Source: Desmonostoc muscorum LEGE 12446
GTDB taxonomy: Bacteria; Cyanobacteriota; Cyanobacteriia; Cyanobacteriales; Nostocaceae
Direction: 5' to 3'
Length of the DNA: 64,000 nucleotides
Assembly (NCBI RefSeq): GCF_015207005.2
Contig: NZ_JADEXS020000001.1
Location: forward strand, 4,092,001 to 4,156,000
Shown here: in pieces, positions 43,216 through 53,526 of the stretch
Numbering within the stretch: position 1 is the stretch's first letter
Layout: each line of letters starts with the position of its first letter
Notes under the pieces: model-generated
Seen by the model: only the letters and a program-made list of their open reading frames with translations
Told to the model about the DNA's origin: nothing
Database searches by the model: none
Made by a program: the position numbers and the translations under genes

Positions 43216-44490
43216 ATGACCAGCAGCCACATTCCGGTGAAAACAATACTCATCCTAGCCGCCAACCCAATAGGCACATCACAACTACGCCTAGATGAAG
43301 AAATTCGTGAAGTCGAAGCGGCACTACAGCTTTCTAGTAACCGCCACCGATTTCACCTGTGTTGCAAAGTCGCAGTGCGTCTAGAAGATGTTTTCCAAGC
43401 CATCCTGCGTTACAGACCGCAAATTGTTCATTTTTGTTCGCACGGGACAGCAGACGGAAATTTAATTTTAGAAGATAAAAATGGCAAGATCCAACTAGTA
43501 GATGCCGAAGCATTAGCAAATTTCTTAAAAATCTTTAAAGATTTTCTGGAATGCGTAATCCTAAACGCTTGTCATTCGGAAATTCAAGCCAAGGCCATTA
43601 GCAAGCATATCGATTTTGCGATCGGTATGAACGGAGCAGTTACCGATCAAGCGGCAATTACATTTATACGAGCTTTTTATTGTGGTCTGGGTGCTGGGGA
43701 ATCATACAAATTTGCTTACAAACTTGGCTGTGCAGCCTTGCAACTAGAACGGATGCCATTAACACCAGTTCTAAAAAAAAGAGTGATGAAGCTCACAGAT
43801 GAACAATTGCAAACAATGATTGCCAATATTTGTGAAAATTCAAATCCAGCAAATATTAATCGATTACTGATACAACTGCAACAGCTACCAGGATTACTAC
43901 GATCTTCTCATCCGCTGTATTTAGAAGCTTTAGATAAAACCTGGGAATGGGTGATTAAAAACATTTGTGACTTTGAACCGCCCCCTCACCTCACCATTAA
44001 AGAAGGTTTGAAAACATGGATTAATGGTTATCTTTGCTGGCGAATTAGAGACTTATATTTACCTAATAATTCTCATCCACAAATCAGTATTTATCAACCA
44101 TTTAACAGTGATAGTGAAGATGGTAAGACTTTGCTTGATGAAATATCAGAAACAGGTTATCAAACTCCTACATTAAATGGTCTTGATGCTTTTGTCAAGC
44201 GATTAGAACACCAGAAAATACAACGTATTTTTGCAGAATTTGAAGATTATATTCAACAAGATCCTCAAGAAAAATTGAGGAGTTGTCACCCGCGTAAATT
44301 TCCTGATTGTAATTGCCAAGTACTCAGTAAAAGATTGCTATTACAAGATCCAGCACAGAGATATTCTCGCATCAGTAGGGATTTGGGGATAAATGAACAA
44401 ACCCTTAAATCTCACTGGACAAGAATATGTAAACCTCTCCTTCAAGAAATTCTGGAAAACTTAGGATACTCAGGGAATGAAGAGTTATGA
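43216..44490 (+). CDS. CHAT protease fused to a sigma-factor-like domain
   Basis: 424 aa. N-terminal CHAT (caspase-like) peptidase domain, about 8-180: LILAANPIGTSQLRLDEEIR, catalytic His76 in VHFCSHG, and Cys119 in ILNACHS; both are intact. The C-terminal half (about 205-424) resembles the sigma-70-like proteins found next to DUF1822 genes in cyanobacteria: LLIQLQQLPGLLRSSHPLY, WINGYLCWRIRDLYLP as a region-2-like helix, and an end HTH of region-4 type (RYSRISRDLGINEQTLKSHW). CHAT proteins cut partner proteins, often in stress or death responses. A protease and a transcription domain in one chain suggest that proteolysis controls transcription; inference. It overlaps the next gene by 4 bp (ATGA). 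Confidence 0.8.
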   Translation: MTSSHIPVKTILILAANPIGTSQLRLDEEIREVEAALQLSSNRHRFHLCCKVAVRLEDVFQAILRYRPQIVHFCSHGTADGNLILEDKNGKIQLVDAEALANFLKIFKDFLECVILNACHSEIQAKAISKHIDFAIGMNGAVTDQAAITFIRAFYCGLGAGESYKFAYKLGCAALQLERMPLTPVLKKRVMKLTDEQLQTMIANICENSNPANINRLLIQLQQLPGLLRSSHPLYLEALDKTWEWVIKNICDFEPPPHLTIKEGLKTWINGYLCWRIRDLYLPNNSHPQISIYQPFNSDSEDGKTLLDEISETGYQTPTLNGLDAFVKRLEHQKIQRIFAEFEDYIQQDPQEKLRSCHPRKFPDCNCQVLSKRLLLQDPAQRYSRISRDLGINEQTLKSHWTRICKPLLQEILENLGYSGNEEL

Positions 44491-45416
44491 ATATTAAAGA
44501 ACTACCGATGATTGAAATTCCAATTGTTAGGGAAGCACATCGCTTTGCAGGTCAGTTTGCAACAGAACAAGCCACACCTGAGAAAAGTAAGCAAGTTTAT
44601 TTGAATACGCTAGCTGTCTATGCAGTTCATAGATATTTGCAATGGCTACAAATCGAAACAGATTTAAATCAAGGTGACAGTTGGCATCCGGTTGTGCGTA
44701 GTCGCTTGGATGTTGCAGATTTGGTAATTCCTGGTAGAGGAAAATTAGAATCTCGCCCCGTTTTACCTGGAGAAACAGCCTTTGCTGTACCAGATGAAGT
44801 AGCTGAAGACCGGATTGGCTACCTAGCAGTTCAGTTTAGCGATCGCTTAGACAAAGTGCAATTGTTGGGCTTTTCTCCTACAGCAGTCGCCGGAGTTGTG
44901 CATCTTAGCGAATTGCGATCGCTCGAAGAATTGATTGATGAAATTTCTAAACCAATTCCAGTAATTTTGAGTCAATCGCTTTCAGGTGTTTTTGATATCG
45001 TTTGGCAACATGTAGAGGAAGTTTTAGGTAGACTGCAAACTAATTACGAGCATACTTATCAAGCAGCTAATACCCGTTTTCAAGAATCAAATTTTCAAAG
45101 AGCTAAGCAAATTGACATAGGTAAAAATCAAGTAGTAATACTGGTTACTATTACACCCAATAGAGAGCAAAAAATAGGTATTTTAGTGCAAGTCAAGCCA
45201 GCTAATAAACAACCTTATTTGCCAGCTAACTTAACACTTGCTTTTCTATCCAATACAGGTGAATCCATCCACAAATTTAAGTCAAATATTTCCTCAAAAT
45301 CGCTGCAAATACCTGGTTTTACAGCTAACATAGGTGACAAATTGATTATCGAAATTACTTGTGATAACTTGACAGTCCAAGAAGCTTTTATTATTGAAAA
45401 TTTCATAGAGTCTTAG
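44487..45416 (+). CDS. DUF1822 family protein
   Basis: 309 aa, soluble. Recognisable DUF1822 pattern: AHRFAGQFATEQATPEKSKQ, VYLNTLAVYAVHRYLQWLQI, then DLVIPGRGKLESRPVLPGE and RIGYLAVQFSDRLDKVQLLG. The C-terminal third (about 205-309) looks like a beta-sandwich (VVILVTITPNREQKIGILVQ). Function unknown; the family is restricted mainly to cyanobacteria and usually follows a sigma-like gene, as here. The start ATG overlaps the CHAT-sigma stop (ATGA), so translation is coupled. A protein partner, inhibitor or substrate of the CHAT protease is a fair guess. Confidence 0.85.
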   Translation: MNIKELPMIEIPIVREAHRFAGQFATEQATPEKSKQVYLNTLAVYAVHRYLQWLQIETDLNQGDSWHPVVRSRLDVADLVIPGRGKLESRPVLPGETAFAVPDEVAEDRIGYLAVQFSDRLDKVQLLGFSPTAVAGVVHLSELRSLEELIDEISKPIPVILSQSLSGVFDIVWQHVEEVLGRLQTNYEHTYQAANTRFQESNFQRAKQIDIGKNQVVILVTITPNREQKIGILVQVKPANKQPYLPANLTLAFLSNTGESIHKFKSNISSKSLQIPGFTANIGDKLIIEITCDNLTVQEAFIIENFIES

Positions 45417-45433
45417 AAGGTACTGAACAACAT

Positions 45434-47266
45434 ATGTTGATAAAAATCATGCGGTATCTGGGTGTATTTATCTTGGGTATTTGCTTGGTCATTTATTTGC
45501 AAATCCTGGGTAATGCCCAACAGTTAGTTTCTAGCCCTCAGGAAAAGTTTCCCGAAATTAATCAGGAATATTTTCAGGAAATATTGGCCGATTTCGACGA
45601 ACGCAAATTGCCTGCTAACATTGACATTGAAAGTTGGGTTCAACAATTATTTTCAGTATTTCCTACTCAAGAAAAACCACAAATAAGTAAGTTTTTGAGG
45701 AAGGACAATGTTTATCTCATTAAAGGTGGTTTAAACTTACTGAATCAACTCCAAAATAGCATTAATTTCAAGCAATATACTGAGTGTATTGAACCAAATT
45801 ATATCTATCAAAAAGCCTCAGTATCGCCAAATGATTTATACTATCCTCTACAGTGGAATCTGCAAGAAACATCGCCTGGTATTAATGTAGAAAAAGCTTG
45901 GGCAATAACTAGAGGTGAAGGTGTCAAAGTAGCTGTGTTAGATTCTGGCATCAATCCCCAGGCAGACTTTAACCTCACAAAAATTTTACCTGGTTATGAT
46001 TTTGTAGATAATCAGCAGATTTTCAATAAGGAAGATTTTCAAGATCAAGATGGCCATGGAACTCACATTTCCGGGACTATAGCCCAATCCACTAACAACA
46101 GATTGGGGGTTGCTGGCATAGCTTATGAATCTGCTCTTATGCCTTTGAGGGTTCTTGATAATGATGGAAATGCTCATCCTTTAGATATTGCGGCTGCAAT
46201 TAGAGTTGCCGTTGATAATGGGGCAGATGTGATTAATTTGAGTCTTGCAGGTAAACAAAATAGTTGCCTGATTAAAAAGGCTGTTGACTATGCCCATAAT
46301 AAAGGCGTTGTTATTGTAGCAGCAGCAGGGAATCTCAGTATAAATACCTCATCTTATCGTCCTTATCCTGCTAGCTATGAGCATGTTATCGGAGTCGCTG
46401 CCTACGATCGCAACGGTAGCAGAGCATCATATTCTAACGATGGTGGTGATTGGGTAGATATCTACGCACCGGGCGGTTCAACGAGTAATAACAAATGTAC
46501 AGACACTATCAACGATTTGTACTCAGGTATTGTGCAAATAGTTTTAAATCTCCCGGTAGGATTCACACCAATTGCCTGTCAGGGGACAAGTCAAGCCGCA
46601 GCCCATGTTTCAGGTGTTGCAGCCCTTGTGAAAGCGGTTTTGAAAGAATCACCCTTTTATAACTTTTTTCATAACTCTGCTGATGAGGTAATCAATATCA
46701 TCAAAGAATCAGCACGCCCTGTAAATGGAATACAGGTGTTAGACGCTGGTAAGGCTAATGAAGTACTGCTGTTAGACGCTGGTAAGGCTGTGGAACTTGC
46801 TTGGAAAAAAGTCCACCCTCCATTTCCTGTAGTTTCTTTACCTCCTGACATTGTGCAAACAATAACCGAACGGCTGACGAAAAATCGTGATTGGCTAATT
46901 CCGGTTGGAATAGGTTCTGGGCTAACTATCTGGGGAATTTTTGGCAGCTATAAGTTGATTTGTGGAGTAATGATGACGCTTGTTGGTGGTTTATGGAGTC
47001 TGAATCAAGCTATTCATACTAGTAATCTTCTACTTCAAGTTGTACTAATATTACCATTGGCGATCGTTCCTCCAGTACTAATCATATTTATCACGGGTAA
47101 TTCCCGTTTAAAATGGTTAAGCTTTGGCACTGGAATTGGCGCAGTTGTAGTTTTAGCTGGCGCAGCAACCCAACCTAATTTGGGGATAGGGTTACAACTT
47201 TTTTCCGGCATTTGTGCATTTCTGCTTGGTTTGTTAGTCCTGCTAGCAATGAAAGATGAAGAGTAG
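45434..47266 (+). CDS. Subtilisin-like (S8) protease with C-terminal membrane bundle
   Basis: 610 aa. N-terminal hydrophobic segment (YLGVFILGICLVIYLQILG, 8-26) as signal or anchor; propeptide-like part to about 140; S8 catalytic domain about 150-460 with Asp170 (VAVLDSGIN), His208 (DGHGTHISG), oxyanion Asn300 (AAAGN) and Ser386 (CQGTSQAAAHVSG), all intact. C-terminal part (about 485-605) has about five hydrophobic helices, unusual for S8 enzymes, placing the protease at a membrane with the catalytic domain on the outer or lumenal side. 17 bp after the DUF1822 gene, with AGAAGG upstream; third gene of the operon. Together the operon has one cytosolic and one membrane protease. Confidence 0.88.
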   Translation: MLIKIMRYLGVFILGICLVIYLQILGNAQQLVSSPQEKFPEINQEYFQEILADFDERKLPANIDIESWVQQLFSVFPTQEKPQISKFLRKDNVYLIKGGLNLLNQLQNSINFKQYTECIEPNYIYQKASVSPNDLYYPLQWNLQETSPGINVEKAWAITRGEGVKVAVLDSGINPQADFNLTKILPGYDFVDNQQIFNKEDFQDQDGHGTHISGTIAQSTNNRLGVAGIAYESALMPLRVLDNDGNAHPLDIAAAIRVAVDNGADVINLSLAGKQNSCLIKKAVDYAHNKGVVIVAAAGNLSINTSSYRPYPASYEHVIGVAAYDRNGSRASYSNDGGDWVDIYAPGGSTSNNKCTDTINDLYSGIVQIVLNLPVGFTPIACQGTSQAAAHVSGVAALVKAVLKESPFYNFFHNSADEVINIIKESARPVNGIQVLDAGKANEVLLLDAGKAVELAWKKVHPPFPVVSLPPDIVQTITERLTKNRDWLIPVGIGSGLTIWGIFGSYKLICGVMMTLVGGLWSLNQAIHTSNLLLQVVLILPLAIVPPVLIIFITGNSRLKWLSFGTGIGAVVVLAGAATQPNLGIGLQLFSGICAFLLGLLVLLAMKDEE

Positions 47267-47503
47267 AACTGAGGGAATAGCAAAAATTTAAAAATAATCC
47301 AGAAGTCAGAATTCAGAATCAAGGACTTAGGCAACATGTGACCGAAAACCTTATTCTTGCCTAGCGGCAATTTATGTAGACGCAAAGCGGCTTCCAGCAG
47401 CGTATTACCCCTACTTTTGTTATCTTTTGCATAAGTCTTGATTGATTTTGATTCTTGAATTCTGTTAGGCCAGCGGGGCGTAGCCCATTCTGAATTCTTC
47501 TTT

Positions 47504-50500
47504 TTAATTATCGTTGGGAATTTTAATTAAAAACTCCGTTCCTTCTCCTGGTTTGGATAAACATTTAATTTCACCATGATGTTTTTCAACCACAATTTGA
47601 TAGCTGATAGACAATCCTAAGCCTGTACCTTTACCTGGTGCTTTGGTGGTGAAGAAGGGGTCAAAAATGTGCGATCGCACTTCCTCTGGAATCCCCAAAC
47701 CATTATCAGCTATTCTAATTAAAACTTGATTATTAACAATTTGGGTACTAATCCAGATAGTCAAAGGAATTCTTGGGCATCTTTCTGCTGATTCTGAATA
47801 CTTTTGCTGTATAAATTTAAATTTTTCCTCTAATGCATCAACGCTGTTACTCAGAAGATTCATAAACACCTGATTTAATTGTGCCGGATAGCATTCGAGT
47901 AAAGGTAAGGTGCTATATTCTTTAATAACCTCAATAGCAGGGCGATCGCTACTATTTTTCAGCCGATGCCCTAAAATTAGCAAAGTACTATCTAAACCTT
48001 CATGAACGTCTACTGCTCTCAATTCCGCCTCATCTGTACGAGAGAAGTTTCGCAGTGATAGCACAATCTCATGAATCCGCTCTGCTCCTACCTGCATGGA
48101 GTCAACTGTTTTAGGTAAATCTTCAATAATAAAATCCAAATCAGTCTTGTCAATTTTCTTTTGGACATCTGGAATTTGCCGATAAATTTTCACGACATCC
48201 AGGAGTTCTTGAGTATATTCTTTTAAATGTATGAGATTGCCAAAAATAAAACTAATTGGGTTATTAATTTCATGAGCGACTCCAGCCAATAGTTGTCCTA
48301 AACCTGCCATTTTCTCACCCTGAATCAATCGGCTTTGAGTTTGTTTTAATTCTTGCAGGGCTTGAGTAAGTTCTGAAGTTTGACGTTTAGTTTGTTCGAG
48401 CAATTCTGCTTGTTGAATTGCAATTCCTAATTGCACTCCTACTTGAGCTAGTAGATTAATTTCTTCTTCTTTCCAATAACGCGGTTGGGAATTTTGATAA
48501 GCAACTAACAAACCCCATAATTTTTCACCTTGGCGAATAGGAACGAAAGTTTCGTTGCGTGGAAGTTCATTATCATCATCTGTATCTTCAAAGGTTTCTA
48601 GAATCAATGGTTGAGTTTGTACAACAGGTTTCCAGCCATCTTTAAAGGAATCTGCTACAAATTTACCGCTCCAATCTGAGTTAAAGCGGTAAATTGCAAC
48701 TCGCTCGACTTCAAGTAGCTCTCGTACAGCTTGAGTAGTGGTTCTAAAAATAGTTTGAATATCGAGAGATTGACGTATTTTATCAATAGTAGCAGCCAAT
48801 AATTCTTGTCGTTCCATTGCTTTCTCCCGTTCGGTAGCTTCTGCTAACTGGACAGCTTGCATTTGAACTTGTTTGAAATAGGAATCCTGTTTTAATGCTA
48901 CTCCCAATTGCTCGGCAATTTGAGTTGCAAATTCAATTTCGGACTGTTGCCATTGACGAGGAGTGTTACATTGATGAATACACAGCAATCCCCAAAGTTC
49001 GCCTTTTTTCAAAAGTGGAGCAACCATATTAGCACGCACTTGAAATGTTTCTAGGATTTGTATATAACAGCCTTGAAAATTTCCTTGATAAATATCAGCG
49101 ATCGCATTTACTCGACCTTGGGCATAAAGTGGTGCAAAATGTTCACCAAAGCAGTGATCATAAACTTTTTCTGCTATTGCTGAAGTCCAACCGACAGCTA
49201 CATCTTCATAAACAAATTCTCCTTCCCAGTCTTTTTGTGCATTAAAGCGGAACACCCCTACTCGGTCGGCTTTGAGTAGTTGCCGCATTTCAGTAACAGA
49301 TGTTTGAAAGATGGTATCTAAATCTAAAGATTCACGAATTCGAGCAATAACACTAGTTAATATCTTTTGTTGCTCTGCTTGATATCGAGCTTCATGTAAG
49401 AGTTTGTTATGCTGTAAAGCAACCCCTAAATTTTCTGCAACTTGGCTGACAAATTCAATTTCCGAAGGCTGCCAAGTTCGAGGATTGCTGCATTGATGAA
49501 CACACAATAATCCCCATAATTGACCTTGCTTCAACAAGGGAACCACCAGATTGGCCCGCACTTGAAATTTGCCGAGAATTGCCGCATGACATTCACTTAA
49601 TCCTGCATCGTAAATATCTGCTACTGCTTGTACGCGACCTTGTTGATAATCAATAGCAAACTGTTCCCCAAAACAGTGGTCGTAGACTTTTGCAGTGATT
49701 ACTGAGTTCCATCCACTTACAACATCTTCAGAAATAAATTCTCCTTCCCAGTTTTTTTGAGGATCAAAACAAAAGACTGCCACTCGGTCTGTTTGTAGCA
49801 TTTGCCGCACCTCAGTCACAGAAGTTTGAAAGATTGTATCCAAATCCAAAGACTTACGAATACGAGTGATCACACTGGTTAATGTCTTCTGTTGTTCTGC
49901 TTGATAGTGAGCTTGTGCTAACAACTCATGGTGTCGCAGTACTACACCAATTTGTGTACCAATTTTGCTGAGTGATTCAACTTCATAGGATTGCCATTGT
50001 CTAGGTGAGAGATTTTGGTAAGCAGCGATGATTCCCCAAAGTTTATCTCCTTGAAGAATTGGGGCAGTTGAAAAAGCTTTTGCTTGAAATTGTTCTAACA
50101 GAGTGACGTGGCAATTTGTTAATCCGGCTTGATAAATGTCATTGACTGTAAATGTCTCATTTTTAAGGTAGCGTCCCCCTTGAGTTTGCTGTAAATAAGT
50201 ATCAGCGATCGCAGGTTGAATACCAACTAAGGCGGTCCACCCTTCGGCAAATGATTCAGCCACAAAGCTACCACTCCAATCGGGATAGAAGCGAAAGATC
50301 GCAACTCGATCGGCTTGCAGTAGTTTTCGTATTTCTTCAGTTGTTGTTTTAAAGATGGTGTCAATATCTAGAGGCGAACGAATTGTATCAACAAGCTGAG
50401 CAATTACTTGGTCGCGCTGGGCTGCTTGAGCTAATTTTGCAGCTTGTAATTGGACTTCATGGAGATGCTTTACTTGTTGAATGGCAACTGTTAAATGGTC

Positions 50501-51031
50501 AGCAATTTGACGAATAAATTCAATTTCTGATTCTTTCCAGTTACGAGCCTCACTGCACTGATGAATGCAAAGTAATCCCCACAGTTTCTTCTCCCTTAAT
50601 AGAGGGACAATGAGGTTGGCGCGGATTTGAAATTGACCCAAAAATTTTGTATGACAATCACTCAGTCCCGCCTCGTAAATATCAGCAATTGCTTGCACTT
50701 TTCCTTGTTGATAAATAGAAGCAAATTGTTCTCCAAAGCAGTGGTCGTGGACTTTTACTGCCATTGCTGAAGTCCAACCAGGTGCAACATCCTCAGAAAT
50801 AAATTCTCCTTCCCAATCTTTTTCTAGGTCAAATTGAAACACCCCTACTCGGTCAGCATTGAGCAACTGACGCACTTCTGTAACTGTAGTTTGAAAAATC
50901 GTCTTTAACTCAAGAGACTCCCGAATTCGCACAATCACACTCGCCAGAGCCTTTTGTTTCTCTAGTTGCTCTTGAAGCTGAGCGCTTGACAATAGAAGTT
51001 GATTTTCGGTGAAATTTGAATTGAGTTCCAT
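47504..51031 (-). CDS. Five-GAF sensor histidine kinase
   Basis: 1175 aa, soluble. Five phytochrome-related GAF domains in series (about 20-190, 210-370, 385-555, 560-730, 750-900), each opening with a helix like [20 protein letters not shown]. GAFs 1, 3 and 4 are near-copies ([31 protein letters not shown]), showing recent duplication; 2 and 5 form another type ([20 protein letters not shown]). A Cys-His pair ([18 protein letters not shown]) as in bilin-binding GAFs is present in some, so light sensing is possible. A coiled coil ([12 protein letters not shown]) leads to HisKA with [10 protein letters not shown] and HATPase with NGLGIPEE and GTGLGLSI. Confidence 0.92.
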   Translation of the reverse strand: MELNSNFTENQLLLSSAQLQEQLEKQKALASVIVRIRESLELKTIFQTTVTEVRQLLNADRVGVFQFDLEKDWEGEFISEDVAPGWTSAMAVKVHDHCFGEQFASIYQQGKVQAIADIYEAGLSDCHTKFLGQFQIRANLIVPLLREKKLWGLLCIHQCSEARNWKESEIEFIRQIADHLTVAIQQVKHLHEVQLQAAKLAQAAQRDQVIAQLVDTIRSPLDIDTIFKTTTEEIRKLLQADRVAIFRFYPDWSGSFVAESFAEGWTALVGIQPAIADTYLQQTQGGRYLKNETFTVNDIYQAGLTNCHVTLLEQFQAKAFSTAPILQGDKLWGIIAAYQNLSPRQWQSYEVESLSKIGTQIGVVLRHHELLAQAHYQAEQQKTLTSVITRIRKSLDLDTIFQTSVTEVRQMLQTDRVAVFCFDPQKNWEGEFISEDVVSGWNSVITAKVYDHCFGEQFAIDYQQGRVQAVADIYDAGLSECHAAILGKFQVRANLVVPLLKQGQLWGLLCVHQCSNPRTWQPSEIEFVSQVAENLGVALQHNKLLHEARYQAEQQKILTSVIARIRESLDLDTIFQTSVTEMRQLLKADRVGVFRFNAQKDWEGEFVYEDVAVGWTSAIAEKVYDHCFGEHFAPLYAQGRVNAIADIYQGNFQGCYIQILETFQVRANMVAPLLKKGELWGLLCIHQCNTPRQWQQSEIEFATQIAEQLGVALKQDSYFKQVQMQAVQLAEATEREKAMERQELLAATIDKIRQSLDIQTIFRTTTQAVRELLEVERVAIYRFNSDWSGKFVADSFKDGWKPVVQTQPLILETFEDTDDDNELPRNETFVPIRQGEKLWGLLVAYQNSQPRYWKEEEINLLAQVGVQLGIAIQQAELLEQTKRQTSELTQALQELKQTQSRLIQGEKMAGLGQLLAGVAHEINNPISFIFGNLIHLKEYTQELLDVVKIYRQIPDVQKKIDKTDLDFIIEDLPKTVDSMQVGAERIHEIVLSLRNFSRTDEAELRAVDVHEGLDSTLLILGHRLKNSSDRPAIEVIKEYSTLPLLECYPAQLNQVFMNLLSNSVDALEEKFKFIQQKYSESAERCPRIPLTIWISTQIVNNQVLIRIADNGLGIPEEVRSHIFDPFFTTKAPGKGTGLGLSISYQIVVEKHHGEIKCLSKPGEGTEFLIKIPNDN

Positions 51032-51832
51032 TGCTATTGATTTGAGGGATTGTTCTACAAAGATTTATGATGTCAAACTTCGTCGGGTTGAACAGTGTCA
51101 AGCTTCTGAGGATGACAAACTTCTTCTTGAAGTATCCATGTAAGAATTTAGAATACAGAATACAGAAGTCAGAATTCAGAAGACTTTGAGACTGAAGCTT
51201 AATAATTTCAATAAAATTAAGAAGCTATAGCACCCTTGATTTTCTAATCATTCTGGATTCTGACTATCCAATTCTTTTAAAGAAGATGCTTATTGTTATA
51301 ATTCCCCTTTCTTGACTTATCTTCACAACTTGTTAACAATCAGTTATCAATGTTTCCAGTCCTGCACAGTTTCCCACTTTTCTCAGGGCTGCGCTTGAGT
51401 TAGGATTGAAATCCCTAGCTCAGACCTAGTGTCACTTAGTCCTTTGTAAACACAAATGACAAAGACAAATGGCAGCCCTCACTAGTCAGAGTGGAATTTA
51501 AATGCGTAACAGCTTAATTGTTGATTGTTCACTAATTTGATTGGATGTCTAAGTATCGCTTGGCGTCAAATACTAACGTTTTTAAACGCACACATAAATA
51601 TGTAGACGGGCATTGGCTATTGCCTGTCGGGTGAAAATTGTTGTAATTTGGGACGATCGCTTTGTCAATGCCTTCTAGTGCATCCACTAGCAAAAAGGCG
51701 ATGTCTGGTCTACGCACTTGACTAATTCCCGTTAGACTAATGACTAACTTATCAAAATTAGCCTGACAACCCCTAAAATTTAGGTTAAATGTTTTCAGAT
51801 ATGCACTCTGCAAGAGTATTCAGGTATTCTTC
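51032..51832. other. Intergenic region with repeats
   Basis: 800 bp upstream of both the five-GAF kinase (- strand) and murJ (+ strand). It holds GAATTC-type repeats (51138-51180), a copy of the ACAAATGACAAAGACAAATG repeat (51450-51470), and one weak - strand frame listed separately. No RNA gene or clear promoter recognised. Confidence 0.4.
51532..51813 (-). CDS. Doubtful small hypothetical protein
   Basis: 93-codon frame in the gap before murJ, divergent from it. MQSAYLKTFNLNFRGCQANF ... DIAFLLVDALEGIDKAIVPN has plausible composition, and no other gene overlaps it. No Shine-Dalgarno and no family recognised. May be a remnant or chance. Confidence 0.2.
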   Translation of the reverse strand: MQSAYLKTFNLNFRGCQANFDKLVISLTGISQVRRPDIAFLLVDALEGIDKAIVPNYNNFHPTGNSQCPSTYLCVRLKTLVFDAKRYLDIQSN

Positions 51833-53437
51833 GTGACACAACAAGACCAAAAACCCTCTCGTTCTTTCGCTGGAATTGCTGGCATTGTTGCCATTGCCAC
51901 ATTAATTAGTAAAATCTTTGGTTTAATTCGCCAGCAAGCCATCGCTGCTGCTTTTGGTGTTGGTGCGGCTGCTACTGCCTACAGCTACGCTTATATTATC
52001 CCTGGCTTTTTATTAATCTTACTAGGTGGTGTGAATGGCCCATTACACAGTGCGATCGTCAGTGTTTTAGCCAAGCGCAAGCAACAAGAAGCGGCTCCCT
52101 TGGTAGAAACCGTGACAACACTGGTGGGTGGATTGCTGTTACTGGTAACAGTTGCTCAAATTTTCTTGGCAGATGAGATTGTTGATATAGTCGGTCATGG
52201 TTTGGATGGAACAACCAGAGCGATCGCTATCCAACAAATCCAGATTATGGCACCTATGGCTCTATTTTCTGGATTAATTGGTATTGGCTTCGGTACTCTT
52301 AATGCCGCCAATCAATATTGGTTACTCTCCATTAGCCCTTTGTTATCAAGTATTACCGTTGTCATCGGCATTGGTTTCATGACGATGCAACTGGGCAAGG
52401 ACATAATCAAGCCAGAATACGCTTTCATCGGTGGTATGGTGTTAGCCTGGGGAACCTTGGCAGGGGCAATTCTCCAGTGGTTGGTACAGCTAGTTGTCCA
52501 GTGGCGATTGGGGCTAGGTACATTACGGCTGCGGTTTGATTTTAAATCCCCAGCTGTCCAAGAAGTAGTTAAAATCATGACTCCGGCAACAATTTCCTCT
52601 GGAATGATGCCAATTAACTTTGCCACCGTGCTTTACTTCGCCAGTCCCATCCCTGGTGCTGCTGCGGGTTTTAACTATGCCAATTTGCTGGTGCAAACTC
52701 CCTTAGGAATTATTTCTAACATCATTTTATTGCCCCTATTACCAATATTTGCCAAACTTGCCGCTCCAGAACATTGGGACGACCTGAAATCACGTATTCG
52801 TCAAGGACTGTTGCTGAGTGCTGTCACCATGTTACCTTTGGGAGCGCTGATGGTGGCGCTATCTGTACCCATCGTCCAGGTGGTTTACGAACGCGGTGCT
52901 TTTAAGGGGGATGCGACACAGTTAGTTTCCGAGTTGCTAATTGTTTACGGCATTGGGATGTTTGTTTATTTGGGGCGTGATGTCTTGGTGCGGGTGTTTT
53001 ATGCTTTGGGTGATGGACAGACACCCTTTCGCATCAGTACTTTTAATATCTTTCTCAATGCTGCCCTCGATTGGATTTTGGTTGGGCCTTTTGGCGCACC
53101 CGGTTTAGTATTAGCAACAGTGGGTGTAAATTGCAGCTCTTTATTAATGCTGTTGTGGTTGCTCGATCGCAAACTCAATGGTTTACCTTGGCGTGAGTGG
53201 AGTGTGCCAATTCTCGGTTTAACTGCGGGAAGTGTAGTAGCCGGTGTAGCCAGCTATGGAACTTTGGTTGCTTCTCAACAATTGTTAGGTAAAACAGGTT
53301 TACTGATTATGCTGTCGCAGTTGTGTGTATCTGGCTTTGTGGGAATTGCGGTGTTTGCGGCGATCGCTTCATGGCTGAAAATACCAGAGGTGAATATTTT
53401 GATATCTCGTCTGCGTCAGCGTTTTTTGAAAAAATAA
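51833..53437 (+). CDS. murJ: Lipid II flippase MurJ (MviN)
   Basis: 534 aa, GTG start at 51833 (MTQQDQKPSRSFAGIAGIVA). About 14 membrane helices of the MOP exporter fold. Typical family segments: IATLISKIFGLIRQQAIAAA (with the conserved Arg of TM1), SALPLFAKLA-like LLPLLPIFAKLA, and VVYERGAFKGDAT near 355. Flips the peptidoglycan precursor lipid II to the outer face of the cytoplasmic membrane. Monocistronic. Confidence 0.95.
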   Translation: MTQQDQKPSRSFAGIAGIVAIATLISKIFGLIRQQAIAAAFGVGAAATAYSYAYIIPGFLLILLGGVNGPLHSAIVSVLAKRKQQEAAPLVETVTTLVGGLLLLVTVAQIFLADEIVDIVGHGLDGTTRAIAIQQIQIMAPMALFSGLIGIGFGTLNAANQYWLLSISPLLSSITVVIGIGFMTMQLGKDIIKPEYAFIGGMVLAWGTLAGAILQWLVQLVVQWRLGLGTLRLRFDFKSPAVQEVVKIMTPATISSGMMPINFATVLYFASPIPGAAAGFNYANLLVQTPLGIISNIILLPLLPIFAKLAAPEHWDDLKSRIRQGLLLSAVTMLPLGALMVALSVPIVQVVYERGAFKGDATQLVSELLIVYGIGMFVYLGRDVLVRVFYALGDGQTPFRISTFNIFLNAALDWILVGPFGAPGLVLATVGVNCSSLLMLLWLLDRKLNGLPWREWSVPILGLTAGSVVAGVASYGTLVASQQLLGKTGLLIMLSQLCVSGFVGIAVFAAIASWLKIPEVNILISRLRQRFLKK

Positions 53438-53526
53438 CTCTCTGCTATAGCCAAGTGGCTGAATAATATTTCACCCACTTGGCTATACAAGGACAAATGA
53501 CTAATGACAGTTATTGCCACTGCAAC

